This document shows positions 17,261 through 29,099 of a stretch of DNA of 64,000 nucleotides, one piece after another; position 1 is the stretch's first letter; every line of letters starts with the position of its first letter. The DNA is taken from NCBI RefSeq assembly GCF_963678635.1, contig NC_087065.1, positions 62,001 to 126,000 of the forward strand, given 5' to 3'. Made by a program: the position numbers and the translations under genes. The DNA is from Symsagittifera roscoffensis (taxonomy: Eukaryota > Xenacoelomorpha > Acoela > Convolutidae). Below the pieces are notes generated by a model. It was not told the origin of the DNA. It made no database searches and saw nothing but the letters and a program-made list of their open reading frames with translations.

Positions 17261-19710
17261 TAGCTTTTTGTAGTTTTCTTAATTTCAGCTTATACCCCTC
17301 CGGATTCGTTCTGCGTTGCTTTTATGCTGTTTGAATTAACTGGGAAGGGTATAGGGTCCTTTCCTAGACCCCTCCGGATTGAAGTTAAGGCACTTATTTG
17401 ACAATTCACACTAACGGTGAAGGGTCTTATCACTCGCCTAATTTCGACTCTATTATGGTTGTCTTGTGCCTTCAGCCCTCCCTTTTTGTCTAGAACTGTC
17501 CTAAGTCACTTAGTTCAATCGCTATCAACTTTTGGTAGGGGTATAAGGGTTTTTCAGAAAAATTTATAAAACGTGAAGGGTGTACCCCTCCGGATTTGTG
17601 TAATTTGCTAAAAACAATCTCAAAAAATTTTCTCGTTCGCTTTTTCGAGTAATTCTCTTTCCTACTAGTAAGTTCAGCTAATTTCTGATCTAATGGTACC
17701 AAGATTGACTCGATATGCTCTGTAGTTCCAAAGTTATTAACCAAAACGTCTTTTTTCCAAATTCAAAAATTTTCTCTCTTATAGGTTCCGCCTAACTTTT
17801 TCCGCAAATCTGGTCCTTTCGACCTAAAAATTATTGATCTGAGCTCACAAGGCCTATACTCTTCTAGTTCAATGCAAAAGACCCGATCTAAAACGCTTTT
17901 GTAGAAAAAATTTGCGAAAAACTATGCTACCTGGACCCCTCCGGATTGATGAATCCACCAAATCAAACACATTATTATCGATTTCTCTGCAACCCGAAGG
18001 GCTTTCGGGTAGCGGGTTTTAAAACTCGTAGATTCTTGTCCGAACAACTATTTTTACTGTCCTAACTCAAAGATTTCAAAAAATTTTCTGATTTTATAGT
18101 GTTTCTTACTATCAAAAATGGGAAAATTTGGTTTTTGGTACCAAACTAGTTCCAACCACTTCCGAACTAAAGTTAACCGGTTCTACTTATTACAGTAGTG
18201 CAGTTACGATGTAACACACTAACTTAGCGCTTTTTTCCGTTTCAAAAAATATCGATATCTCAAAAATCGCGACTTGTGGGGGAATCAAAATATCGCTATT
18301 TTGACCCTAAAAACCGGTCTGTTTTCGTTGTTTTTCACTGAAAAACGATATAAGACTATTAATATAGTCTATATAAATAATAATATTAGTAATATTATAC
18401 CCCTCCGGGTTTGTTTATTATCCGAATTAAGGTGCTTAACTCGGATATTCGCAGTTCGGTGAAGGGTCACTACAGTGCAGCACTGTCGAGCCCCCCACAG
18501 ATTACTATCTTACTTTTTGTACCAAAAGGGATACAAAACTTGTTAACGATACCCAACAGTCGATTGTTGTTGTCGTTGAGCCCCTTCTTGTTGCTCCTTG
18601 AACTGCTTGCCGGATCGGTCTTCACCCAAGACCCTTCCGAATTGAGCGCAAATCAGCTGACCCTTCCGGATTGAGCGCAATTTATCATTAACGTGCTTAA
18701 ATGCTCAAATAACCCTACAGTACAAGCCTCACGAACGGGCCACAAAATTGATCGTAACGATCCTGACTGATATAAATGCCTGTAACAACAATATATCTAT
18801 CAACAACAAAGGGGGGGTTGAATCACATCTTGTCTGGGGGGATGATTTCTACTGATTTTTTACTTTTTTACTGTTTTTGGTTTTTTCGGTTATTTTTTTA
18901 TGTTTTTTGTTTTTCTTGGGTACTATACTACTTTTTGTTTGGTTTTACTTATATCTTTAAGTGTTTTTGGTCACCAACCACTCAGGGGACGAGGGGACGG
19001 CCGATCCCCCACCCTTCCTGGTTCGTGAATTTTCGGTCTTAACTAGGTTAAAAAACTATTCACGGCAATTCGGAAGGCCTCCGCGTTCCGAACTACCCTT
19101 CCGCCCCGGCGGTTTAGGCCTATTAAGGGCGTTAATGTGAGCATCCGCTCGGCGCGGAGTGCTCGTTAACGGTTCTGCCGGTCATGATGTCAAAAAGAAG
19201 CCCACCCAGGAGCGCCATAAAAACATACATGTAACATTCGCCCGGAAGATACATATCGACGGATAACAAAACTAAGTCTTAAGACGACTGGCTAGCGTCT
19301 AAACAGAGCTTTGCATGTTTTTCACCGTCTCTACCAAGCCAGTACTTTTCGGTGGTCTTTCTTACATCGGGTCGACAAAAACGTTACTGCTCTCCGGCTT
19401 CGACCAGAACGCTCAAATTAACTGAATTACATGCAAAAATAGTGAGCTCATGGCTGGGTCTCAGTATCCCCAGACCACGAGGTCACTCCTAAAAACAGGG
19501 CTACTACTTATCATATTACTATTGTTTTTGTTCAGTAGATAAAAATCATCATTTCCATCGAAGATGGATCAACCCTTTCCCCCTAACTCCTAGCTTCTCA
19601 TCCTTATCAAAATGAATCCAGTTGTTAATTAAATTCAATTCAGGACATGACAAGAAGCTAAAAGTTTATATAAAAGGCTAAAAGTTCCAGTCCCGAAACC
19701 CTTCCGGATT
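17052..19710. repeat. Dispersed family of ACCC(C/T)TCCGGATT motifs
   Basis: Beyond the 41-bp array, the same 13-mer occurs perfectly at 17052, 17294, 17368, 17584 and 17935. Near-perfect copies start at 18399, 18631, 18660 and 19698, and an inverted copy lies at about 19754. Nearly all are in the same orientation. The conserved core with unrelated spacers looks like a set of protein-binding sites rather than a decaying tandem repeat. The remaining DNA of 17.3-19.7 kb holds no gene I can support; 18840-18960 is T-rich and 19010-19200 is locally GC-rich. Confidence 0.8.
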
Positions 19711-19800
19711 CTTGAATCCAGTGAATCAAGCTCCTTAAGTTCAATTTCACGCCAATCCGGAAGGCTGGTTCTCACCCTTCCCCGTTGTTGGCAACGGCCT

Positions 19801-19830
19801 TGCAACTATTGTAGCAGCACAATAGTTGCA
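19801..19830. repeat. Perfect 12-bp inverted repeat, 6-base loop
   Basis: TGCAACTATTGT, then loop AGCAGC, then ACAATAGTTGCA. It lies beside a second small inverted repeat (CGTTGTTGGCAACG) at about 19784-19797. Both are upstream of the giant element's coding region on its strand. No function is assigned. Confidence 0.75.
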
Positions 19831-19972
19831 ACTTGGAACGTTCTCTGCTATTGTAGTTCGTTGTCGTTTTTCTTTAATCTCGATTTTCGTTCTGTTCGCA
19901 ATCACAGATAAAGTTGTTCTCTTTTTCACTCGCTTTTTGTTAAAATGGCCGTTTCAGCATTTCTCAGAAATG

Positions 19973-20022
19973 TGACGTCATCATTCGAATTTTTGAAAAT
20001 TTAAAATACTAGAATATTCTAG
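19973..20022. promoter_or_regulatory. CRE-like and heat-shock-element-like palindromes
   Basis: TGACGTCA at 19973-19980 is the full palindromic CRE/ATF consensus. CTAGAATATTCTAG at 20009-20022 is a perfect palindrome containing GAAnnTTC, the heat-shock-factor core. A TATA-like TATATAAAAG lies at 19667-19676 and reads partly as TATA on both strands. Together they could be the promoter of the giant element's 5' LTR. No transcription start is visible, so this is a suggestion only. Confidence 0.35.
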
Positions 20023-20867
20023 CCCTCACCGTTTGGCTAAACGTTCCAATAACGTCGCTAATCCTTCGAAATCATCAACTCGGAAGGCTTACTGCTCAAA
20101 ATTCGAATCCTGCATAAATTGCATTTTGGCCATTCTGGTCGAATGTCACATGTCGTGAAACTTTCGACGGAAATCAATCCGAAAATCTTTAAACTACAGT
20201 AAAAACTCCATTGTTTGCAAGCTTGCGGAGATTTTGTTGCGATAAATTTGTAGTAAACGCGACTCACATACGCTAATGAGTGCTTCAGAATTTGTTGAAA
20301 TACAATAAAAAACTGGATATTTATAAAACATCGATTAATTGAAAGGTTTTGCCTAGTAACCAATTTAAAGTTTTCCTTGCTTAGTGGTTGTAAAAGTAAT
20401 CATAGAGTAGTGCGTAGCAGATATTGGGGATTGATTTACTAAGAATTATGGTTTTTTTTCGCTTTTTTTTCTACATTTCAGAAAAGGAATTGATAACTGC
20501 CTTGAAACTGTATGTTTTGCTAACATTTGAAAATTTCAAGATAATAGTATACATCAATCTCAACCCAAAATTTTCTTCAAAATAGAAATTCAGAGTTGAA
20601 ACAGCAATATAAAATTATCAAATAAAGAAAATCATTTAAAGACGTTTAGCAAAGGATTCGTGGTATTTTTTCAGCTCGGATTGTTGAACGGTCGTTGAAA
20701 GGATACATTTTTCCATCAAAAGTTCAATTTTCAAGTAATTTTTGTTCAAATTGGATTAACTTGATAGATAGAAGATGAAGCAGAAACTGAGAAAATGAGT
20801 TAGAAACTCGATTTAATTCATTAGGAGTTTTGACATAATCTTACTAAAATTTAGCTTATAAACCATA
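20023..20867. other. Intergenic, nothing recognised
   Basis: AT-rich sequence between the presumed upstream edge of the giant element and the 314-bp array. A 101-codon open frame on the minus strand (20363-20058) lacks domain features and coding-like composition and is not called. Confidence 0.4.
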
Positions 20868-23800
20868 TTTTCTAAAAAGGGAAACTTGAGGAAGACATTT
20901 ACAATTTTTATCATAATAATCAGACGGTATCATTTCTAAGTTCATCTTTGCCAGCAAATTGTTCGTTCAATTGATACAATTTTTCTCCTAAATTCTCAAG
21001 TTCTGACTAGATTTTCTTGCAAAATGTGTTCAATAGCGAAAACATGCATTAAGCAGAAAGCATGAATAACCTTAAAGCATGGAGCATTTCAACAAAAAAT
21101 CATGAAAAATTGACTATTTTTCCAGAAAAGTGATAGATATTTATCCCAAAAGTTGTATTTTTGCTTAAATAATTTACTGTAGCACCTAAAAAGAGAAACT
21201 TGAGGAAGACATTTACAATTTTTATCATAATAATCAGACGGTATCAGTTCTAATTTCATCTTTGCCAGCAAATTGTTTGTTCAATTGATACCATTTTTTT
21301 CCTAAATTCTCCAGTTCTGACTAAATTGTCTTGCAAAATGTGTTCAATAGCGAAAACATGCATTAAGCAGAAAGCAAGGAAAACCTTAAAACATAGAGCA
21401 ATTCAACAGAAAATCATGAAAAATTGACTTTTTTTCCAGAAAAGTGATAAATATTGATCCCATAAGTTGTATTTTTGCTTAAATATTTTATTGTAGCACC
21501 TAAAAAAGGAAACTTGAGGAAGACATTTACAATTTTTATCATAATAATCAGACGGTATCAGTTCTAATTTCATCTTTGCCAGCAAATTGTTCGTTCAATT
21601 GATACCATTTTTCTCCTAAATTCTCCAGTTCTGACCAAATTTTCTTGCAAAATGTGTTCAATAGCGAAAACATGCATTAAGCAGAAAGCAAGGAAAACCT
21701 TAAAACATAGAGCATTTCAACAGAAAATCATGAAAAATTGAATGTTTTTCCAGAAAAGTGATAAATATTGATCCCATAAGTTGTATTTTTGCTTAAATAG
21801 TTTACTGTAGCACCTAAAAAGGGAAACTTGAGGAAGACATTTACAATTTTTATTATAATAATCAGACGGTATCAGTTCTACTTTCATCTTTGCCAGCAGA
21901 TTGTTCGTTCAATTGATACTATTTTCCCCCTAAATTCTCCAGTTCTGACTAAATTTTCTTGCAAAGTGTGTTCAATAGCGAAAACATGCATTAAGCAGAA
22001 AGCAAGGAAAACGTTAAAACATAGAGCATTTCTAGAGAAAATCATAAAAAACTGACTTTTTTTCCAGAAAAGTGATAAATATTGATCTCATAAGTTGTAT
22101 TTTGCTTAAATAGTTTACTGTAGCACCTAAAAAGGGAAACTTGAGGAAGACATTTACAATTTTATCATAATAATCAGACGTTATCAGTTCTAATTTCATC
22201 TTTGCCAGCAAATTGTTCGTTCAATTGATACCATTTTTCTCCTTAATTCTCCAATTCTGACTAAATTTTCTTGCAAAATGTGTTCAATAGCGAAAACATG
22301 CATTAAGCAGAAAGCAAGGAAAACCTTAAAACATAGAGCATTTCAACAGAAAATCATGAAAAATTGACTTGTTTTCCAGAAAAGTGATAAATATTGATCC
22401 CATAATTTGTATTTTTGCTTAAATAGCTTACTGTAGCACCTAAAAAGGGAAACTTGAGGAAGACATTTACAATTTTTATCATAATAATCAGTCGGTATCA
22501 GTTCTAATTTCATCTTTGCCAGCAAATTGTTCGTTCAATTGATACTATTTTCCCCCTAAATTCTCCAGTTCTGACTAAATTTTCTTGCAAAGTGTGTTCA
22601 ATAGCGAAAACATGCATTAAGCAGAAAGCAAGGAAAACCTTAAAACATAGAGCATTTCAACAGAAAATCATGAAAAACTGAATTTTTTTCCAGAAAAGTG
22701 ATAAATATTGATCCCATAATTTGTATTTTTGCTTAAATAGTTTACTGTAGCACCTAAAAAGGGAAACTTGAGGAAGACATTTACAATTTTTATCATAATA
22801 ATCAGACGGTATCAGTTCTAATTTCATCTTTGCCAGCAAATTGTTCGTTCAATTGATACCATTTTTTTCCTAAATTCTCCAGTTCTGACCAAATTTTCTT
22901 GCAAAATGTGTTCAATAGCGAAAACATGCATTAAGCAGAAAGCAAGGAAAACCTTAAAACATAGAGCATTTCAACAGAAAATCATGAAAAATTGAATTTT
23001 TTTCCAGAAAGGTGATAAATATTGATCCCATAAGTTGTATTTTTGTTTAAATAGTTTACTGTAGCACCTAAAAAGGGAAACTTGAGGAAGACATTTACAA
23101 TTTTTACCATAATAATCAGACGGTATCAGTTCTAATTTCATCTTTGCCAGCAAATTGTTCGTTCAATTGATACTATTTTCCCCCTAAATTTTCCAGTTCT
23201 GACTAAATTTTCTTGCAAAGTGTGTTCAATAGCGAAAACATGCATTAAGCAGAAAGCAAGGAAAACCTTAAAACATAGAGCATTTCAAAAGAAAATCATA
23301 AAAATTGACTTTTTTTCCAGAAAAGTGATAAATATTGATCTCATAAAATGTATTTTTGCTTAAATAGTTTACTGTAGCACCTAAAAAGGGAAACTTGAGG
23401 AAGACATTTACAATTTTTATCATAATAATCAGACGGTATCAGTTCTAATTTCATCTTTGCCAGCAAATTGTTCGTTCAATTGATACCAATTTTCTCCTAA
23501 ATTCTCCAGTTCTGACTAAATTTTCTTGCAAAATGTGTTCAATAGCGAAAACATGCATTTAGCAGAAAGCAAGGAAAACCTTAAAACATAGAGCATTTCA
23601 ACAGAAAATCATGAAAAATTGACTTTTTTTCCAGAAAAGTGATAAATATTGATCCCATAAGTTGTATTTTTGCTTAAATAGTTTACTCTAGCACCTAAAA
23701 AGGGAAACTTGAGGAAGACATTTACAATTTTTATCATAATAATCAGTCGGTATCAGTTCTAATTTCATCTTTGCCAGTAAATTGTTCGTTCAATTGATAC

Positions 23801-24855
23801 TATTTTTCCCCTAAATTCTCCAGTTCTGACTAACTTTTCTTGCAAAATGTGTTCAATAGCGAAAACATGCATTAAGCAGAAAGCAAGGAAAACCTTAAAA
23901 CATAGAGCATTTCTAGAGAAAATCATAAAAAATTGACTTTTTTTCCTGAAAAATGATAAATATTGATCTCATAAGTTGTGTTTTTGCTTAAATAGTTTAC
24001 TGTAGCACCTAAAAAGGGAAACTTGAGGAAGACATTTACAATTTTTATCATAATAATCAGACGGTATCAGTTCTAATTTCATCTTTGCCAGCAAATTGTT
24101 TGTTCAATTGATACTATTTTTCCCCTAAATTCTCCAGTTCTGACTAACTTTTCTTGCAAAGTGTGTTCAATAGCGAAAACATGCATTAAGCAGAAAGCAA
24201 GGAAAACCTTAAAACATAGAGCATTTCTAGAGAAAATCATAAAAAATTGACTTTTTTTCCAGAAAAATGATAAATATTGATCTCATAAGTTGTATTTTTG
24301 CTTAAATAGTTTACTGTATCACCTAAAAAGGGAAACTCGAGGAAGACATTTACAATTTTTATCATAATAATCAGACGGTATCAGTTCTAATTTCATCTTT
24401 GCCAGCAAATTGTTCGTTCAATTGATATTATTTTCCTCCTAAATTCTCCAGTTCAGACTAAATTTTCTTGCAAAGTGTGTTCAATAGCGAAAACATGCAT
24501 TAAGCAGAAAGCAGGAATAACCTTAAAGCATGGAGCATTTCAACAAAAAATCATGAAAAATTGACTATTTTTCCAGAAAAGTGATTGATATTTATCCCAA
24601 AAGTTGTATTTTTGCTTAAATAGTTTACTGTAGCACCTAACAAGGGAAACTTGAGGCAGAAATTTACAATTTTTATCAAAATAATCAGACGGTATTAGTT
24701 CTAATTTCATCTCTGCTAGCAAATTGTTCGTTCGATTGATACTAACTTCCCCCTAAATTCTCCAGTTCTGACTAAATTTTATTGCAAAGTGTGTTAAATA
24801 GCGGAATCATGTATTAAGCCGAAAGTAAGATTAACCTTTAAGAATAGAACATTTC
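20868..24855. repeat. Satellite array, about 13 copies of a 314-bp unit
   Basis: Each unit contains the same landmarks in order: acttgaggaagacatttac, ataatcagacggtatcag, tttgccagcaaattgttcg, tgtgttcaatagcgaaaaca and gcattaagcagaaagca. Landmark spacing is 313-315 bases throughout. The first unit is partial and the last (from about 24540) is more diverged. Between about 21900 and 23600 two unit types alternate, giving a roughly 628-bp dimer. A 60-codon frame recurs in some units, but it is a by-product of the repetition. There is no transposase or other gene inside. Confidence 0.95.
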
Positions 24856-26040
24856 TACGGAAAATTGTGAAATTATGTTGCAGAAGCAACAGAGAGATAA
24901 TCATCACTTATGAAGAAGCTTTTGTTGAATCTGAGCAAATATCGAATAAATTTTTAAGAAAAATTTATCTCGTTTTTAGTCAATTCTAGCTATTAACTGT
25001 TCATTTTTCATCATTGATCTGAAATTCTGTACTATTAGAGTGAATAACTTCTCTGAATTTGTAATTTTTGCACAAATTTGGGTTAATCATTGATCAAAAA
25101 TCTAGAAATTTCATGGAAGATTGCTCTTAATGTTCATTTGTTTTGAGAGTCCTATTTCAATTCTCCCTGAATTGGACAAAAAATTAGTTAAATATCCAAT
25201 TAAAACGTTGTAAATGGAAAATTTTGATAAATTTGAATAATTTTTATTTTACTTTCTTAAAAATTACGGTTATTTTCACTATCTTCACAAGTTTCAATTT
25301 CGATTCAGCTTTTATGAGCTTTCTTGTTAATCTTGAGAGCATTATATGACCCGCTTTGTTACTCAAATAATGCTTAAATTTATCGTATTTCAATTTTTTG
25401 TGAGAAAAAATTTGGAAAATTCCATTTGTCTAATCAAAGTTTTTGTATCAGTGTCTCGACATGATGCCAATTGAAATACAATTTGAGCTTAATTTTAAAC
25501 TCTAAACGTATTCACTTTTTTTTCAATTAAATCAGAAGCAACAAAAAACTAGCCAAAATCTTGATATTTTTGCAGTTCTTTTCAAAAATTTGCAGTTTGT
25601 TCCAAAAACTTTGAAATTTTTGCAATTTTTTCAGAACTTGAAATTTTTCCAAAAACTTTGAAATTTTGGCAGTTTTCTCCAAAAACTTGAAATTTTTGCA
25701 ATTTTTTCCAAAAATTTGAAATTTTTTTAAGGTTTCAGTAGGTTTCAGCATAGTTTAAGCTAGATTGAGTACAGTTTCAAAAAAAGGATCATCTAATAAA
25801 ATAGTTATTAAGTCAAATTATATCAAGTCATATCGTGTTTTTTATAAGCATTTCCAAATTTTTGCACATCTTACCATGGACTTACCATGAACCAATAAAC
25901 ATATTCTCTTCATTGCACATTCTACATGTAACACTCAAGAATTACATAACGCATGCCTGGATTTTTGCAAAAAAACTAGACATTTCCACACAAAATCCAA
26001 AAAAGACCGTTTTTCTTACTATTTTCTTACCATCACACTG
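24856..26040. other. Intergenic, simple A/T-rich repetition only
   Basis: No gene. Between about 25560 and 25740 short blocks of the type ttttgcaattttttccaaaaacttgaa recur irregularly. The rest is unremarkable AT-rich DNA. Confidence 0.5.
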
Positions 26041-26041
26041 A

Positions 26042-26335
26042 AACCTTACCATTTCCTATCTTAATACATTGGGAAATCTATTCCCTGTGTTAATACAAGG
26101 AATTTCTAATCCTTATACATAGGGAATATCTATACACTATCTTAATACATGGGAAATCTAAACACTATCTTAAAACATGGTAAGATCGGGCGCCAAAAAT
26201 TTTTCTCAAACTTACCATCTGAAACCTCGTATCTTAATACATTGGGAAACCTAATCCCTATCCTAATACATTGGAAAATCTATAACCTATCTTAATACAT
26301 AGCCTGCGGACCGGATACTCTATAGCCTATATTAA
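26042..26335. repeat. Degenerate roughly 30-bp repeats (tatcttaatacattgggaaat type)
   Basis: About eight imperfect copies of a unit built on cttaatacat-gggaaatcta occur in this interval. They are interrupted at about 26180-26230 by unrelated sequence. Confidence 0.7.
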
Positions 26336-26354
26336 TAAATGGGGGTCCGCAGGC
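26302..26354. repeat. 11-bp perfect inverted repeat next to a C13 run
   Basis: GCCTGCGGACC at 26302-26312 is the reverse complement of GGTCCGCAGGC at 26344-26354. A cytosine run follows at once. It is GC-rich in an AT-rich setting, and may be the end of a small inserted element. Confidence 0.6.
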
Positions 26355-26580
26355 ACCCCCCCCCCACTCTCCCTCACTCATATACTACTGTCTTCCTTTT
26401 CCATGTCTTCGATACTTATCTTTGTCAACAGTGAGTCAAATAAATATCATTTTGATAATAGCATTATTGGGTATTTCAGATTTTGTTGTAGAAAAAACTA
26501 CTTTAATATCAAAAAGTAAAATTATTTTTCAGTGTTTGGAAACTAGGATGATATGAAAATGCAATTGGAAGTGAAGCAAT

Positions 26581-26662
26581 TCAATGTTCTTGTGGCACAT
26601 AAATAATTTTGTTTGGTCTTTTCATTTGCTGAAGAATTGTGTCAAATTCTGGTGTGTATCGT
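26581..26662 (-). CDS. Possible last exon of the type II membrane-protein gene
   Basis: A splice acceptor (TTTTTAG) at 26664-26663 is followed by a frame of 26 codons ending in TGA at 26583-26581, with C-terminus KIIYVPQEH. It needs a donor leaving two bases of a codon, whereas the upstream exon at 28774 ends in phase 0. So either another exon lies between, or a direct splice would end after six codons. The open frame is short enough to be chance. A C-type lectin or other C-terminal domain expected after a stalk was not found. Confidence 0.3.
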
Positions 26663-27371
26663 CTAAAAAGAAAATCCAAATATTTGTTTATCGTTTTTAG
26701 GATGTTTTAGTAAAATACTTAAATGATCCTTCTCAGTATTAGTGATATACCATTGGATATTGTTGGAGATTTTGCTTCCTATTTTCTTTTTTTTTTAAAT
26801 ATTGATCCGACTTCAATTTTAAAATGTGTTGACAGTAAAGTTCGAAGGTGATTTTTTTCCTGTGCCAAAATAAATTTTTGATTAGTGTATAATTGGGTAC
26901 TGAAAGTTTGTTAAAGTTAGTTATTGTCGAAGTTTATCAAAAATGAGTCGCAAAAAAAATAATTCGAAAAAATTTTGAGTTTTTTTCCGAATTTTTTCTT
27001 TTTGTGTCCTGAAACGGTTAGCTAAAACCTAGTTTATGCTTTTTATAATTAAACACATAGTTATATGCTTTTTGAGATTACTAATGGCTCAAAGTTTTAG
27101 TTTTTTTGTCAAAGAATTGTTTTTTGGGACTGAAATTATAATCTGAAACCTGAAACTATAGCTGTAGTGGTTAGGTTTTTTGTTTAAATGTGCCCAAAGG
27201 CTTTAATCTATTTTTTTAAATCCTTTTTAATGCAAAAATTTTGAGAAAAACTAAATATGGATATCAAAAAATAAGTTTTCGAAATCTGAAACCAAAAAAA
27301 CTTGAACTCTCCCAAACTCTGGAATAAAACAAAAAGTTGGTTTTGATAGCTGGTCTAGTGTAATTAAGACT

Positions 27372-27605
27372 ACTGAACTATTTTATAACATCAAAATTCT
27401 AACTTTGATTGCAGAAATTCGAATTTTTGGTGCAAAAACTCAACCTTTCTAGAATTGAAATTATAGTATTATCTATTGGTTTTAGATTTTTGAAAAAAAC
27501 CAAGGCTGGGACCTTTAATAATGTATATTTCAGCAATACAATTGCCGGAAATTAAAAATTTAGACTGAAATGTCAATTTTAGTGGACTAAAACTATAAAA
27601 TTGAG
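27372..27605. repeat. Dispersed repeat, copy 1 (about 235 bp)
   Basis: Matches 28320-28553 over its whole length at roughly 85% by eye. Shared landmarks are tataacatcaaaattc, gtgcaaaaactcaa and agactgaaatgtcaatttta. Both copies lie downstream of the coiled-coil exon. The surrounding 26.7-28.7 kb is otherwise plain AT-rich intron or intergenic DNA. Confidence 0.8.
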
Positions 27606-28319
27606 GGCTCAAACTAACAACCGCTGGAAGTTTTGTGAGTTTAAAAATTGGTTAGTGAATAAGGATTCCTATTTTCTTCCTAAACTTCTCCAAGTTTTGA
27701 CTTGGAAGCAGGGTTTTTGTGCTTGATATCAAAAACACTAATTCTGAAACATACATATCAGCCTTAAGAGCCAAAATCTTAATTTTTTTCCGGCGTGTGT
27801 TGACACCGTTACTTTTCTCTTAAAAGTCAAAATTATTCATTTGGAGCTAAATTTTGAGACCAGAAGGTAATTTTTTTTCTTCTGAAACCTGAAACTAACA
27901 AAAAATTACCGGTAAGAACAAGGTTTTTGGCTTGCGGTATGCTAATTTGGGTTGTACTAGTTCACTGAAACGTGTTGTTTAATGCTAGATGGTTGACGTT
28001 CAAACATGGTGTTAGTGCGTTTTTTTATGGTTCAAATGTTGTATAAACAAAATTGTCACAAAAAACTAATGATAGAAAAGAACACTCCCTATTCTGTTGC
28101 TTCCTCTTAGGTTTTGTTATTTCCTCCCCTAGTTTCCTTAAACAGTACCTTTACCAATGATTAAATTAAGTTAAGTTTAAGTTTGGATGGTTTGAGACAG
28201 AATAAGTTTAGAAAAAAGGAGGATGAGTCACGAGAAAAATTAAAGATTTGGAGTAGATGCTTGGATATATACACGCAAAAAAGCGAAATGTTGGTTATAT
28301 ATGTGTTAAAGAAATCAAT

Positions 28320-28553
28320 TTACTGAACTTTTTTATAACATCAAAATTCAAACTTTGGTTGCAGAAATTTAAGTTTATGGTGCAAAAACTCAAACTTTCT
28401 AGAACTGAAACCATGGTATGATCTATTGATTTTGGATTTTTGAAAAAAACCTAGGGTGGGACCTTTAAAAATGTATATTTCAGCAAAAAAAAATTGCCAA
28501 AAATTAAAAATTTAGACTGAAATGTCAATTTTAGTGGACTAAAACTATTTTTT
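28320..28553. repeat. Dispersed repeat, copy 2 (about 235 bp)
   Basis: Second copy of the 27372-27605 repeat in the same orientation, about 950 bases away. It has its own small indels, including a longer A run. Confidence 0.8.
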
Positions 28554-28773
28554 GTACATGCATTTTCAATACTGTTGGCGCGTTTTTTCTAAGATGAGCA
28601 TTTTAGGTATTAGCCTCAAGGATAATTTTTTCGGTTTCATTACCCGTTTTTGGCATTTGTTTTCGTGTGTTATGATTGCCAGGCGGCAAGCTTTCTTGAC
28701 CTTTTTTATTTTTTAAATTCAATGGTAAAATTTCCTAAATTATACATAGAAAACGGTTTTCTAGATAACTTAC

Positions 28774-29091
28774 TGTTATTTCTTCCAAATTCACCTCTAC
28801 CCTCTCAATTCTGCTGGATATAATTACTAAATCACCCGCAACACTATCAATTTTGGTGGAAATGTTAGCGATATCACCCGCAACCATGTTGGAATGATAG
28901 GCCAAATCACTCTCAACTCTCTCAACTTTGATTGAAATGTTTGCCAAACCGTCTGCCAGTCGAGCGAGGTTTTCTGTAAAACGATTGCTGTTGTCATCGT
29001 TCACTCGATTGGCGTCAGTGTGTTGTGCCTTGATCTTTTTTGTTTCATTTGATAAAGAAATTGTCAGGAACAATAGAACGACAACCAATGT
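28774..29091 (-). CDS. Exon 2 of a type II membrane protein: end of membrane segment and coiled-coil stalk
   Basis: The acceptor TTTTTTAG (ending at 29092) and the donor ACA|GTAAGT (GT at 28773-28772) bound 106 codons, with both junctions in phase 0. The first 13 residues (TLVVVLLFLTISL) complete the membrane helix begun in exon 1. An Asn-Glu-Thr sequon and then a coiled coil follow. Within it a unit of the type ANIS-x-K-I-x-x-V-x-x-D recurs three times, and two of these carry N-I-S sequons, so the stalk is probably glycosylated and oligomeric. In animals such stalks often carry a lectin or TNF-type head, but no head exon was found. Confidence 0.8.
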
Positions 29092-29099
29092 CTAAAAAA

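Noticed and set aside
20957-24722. Recurrent 60-codon minus-strand frame in the 314-bp array
   Set aside because: It is present only because the unit repeats. Units carry stops and changes without bias, and there are no coding features.
20868-24855. CRISPR-like array
   Set aside because: Units are 314 bp of continuous homologous sequence with no short repeat and unique spacer pattern, in a eukaryotic setting.
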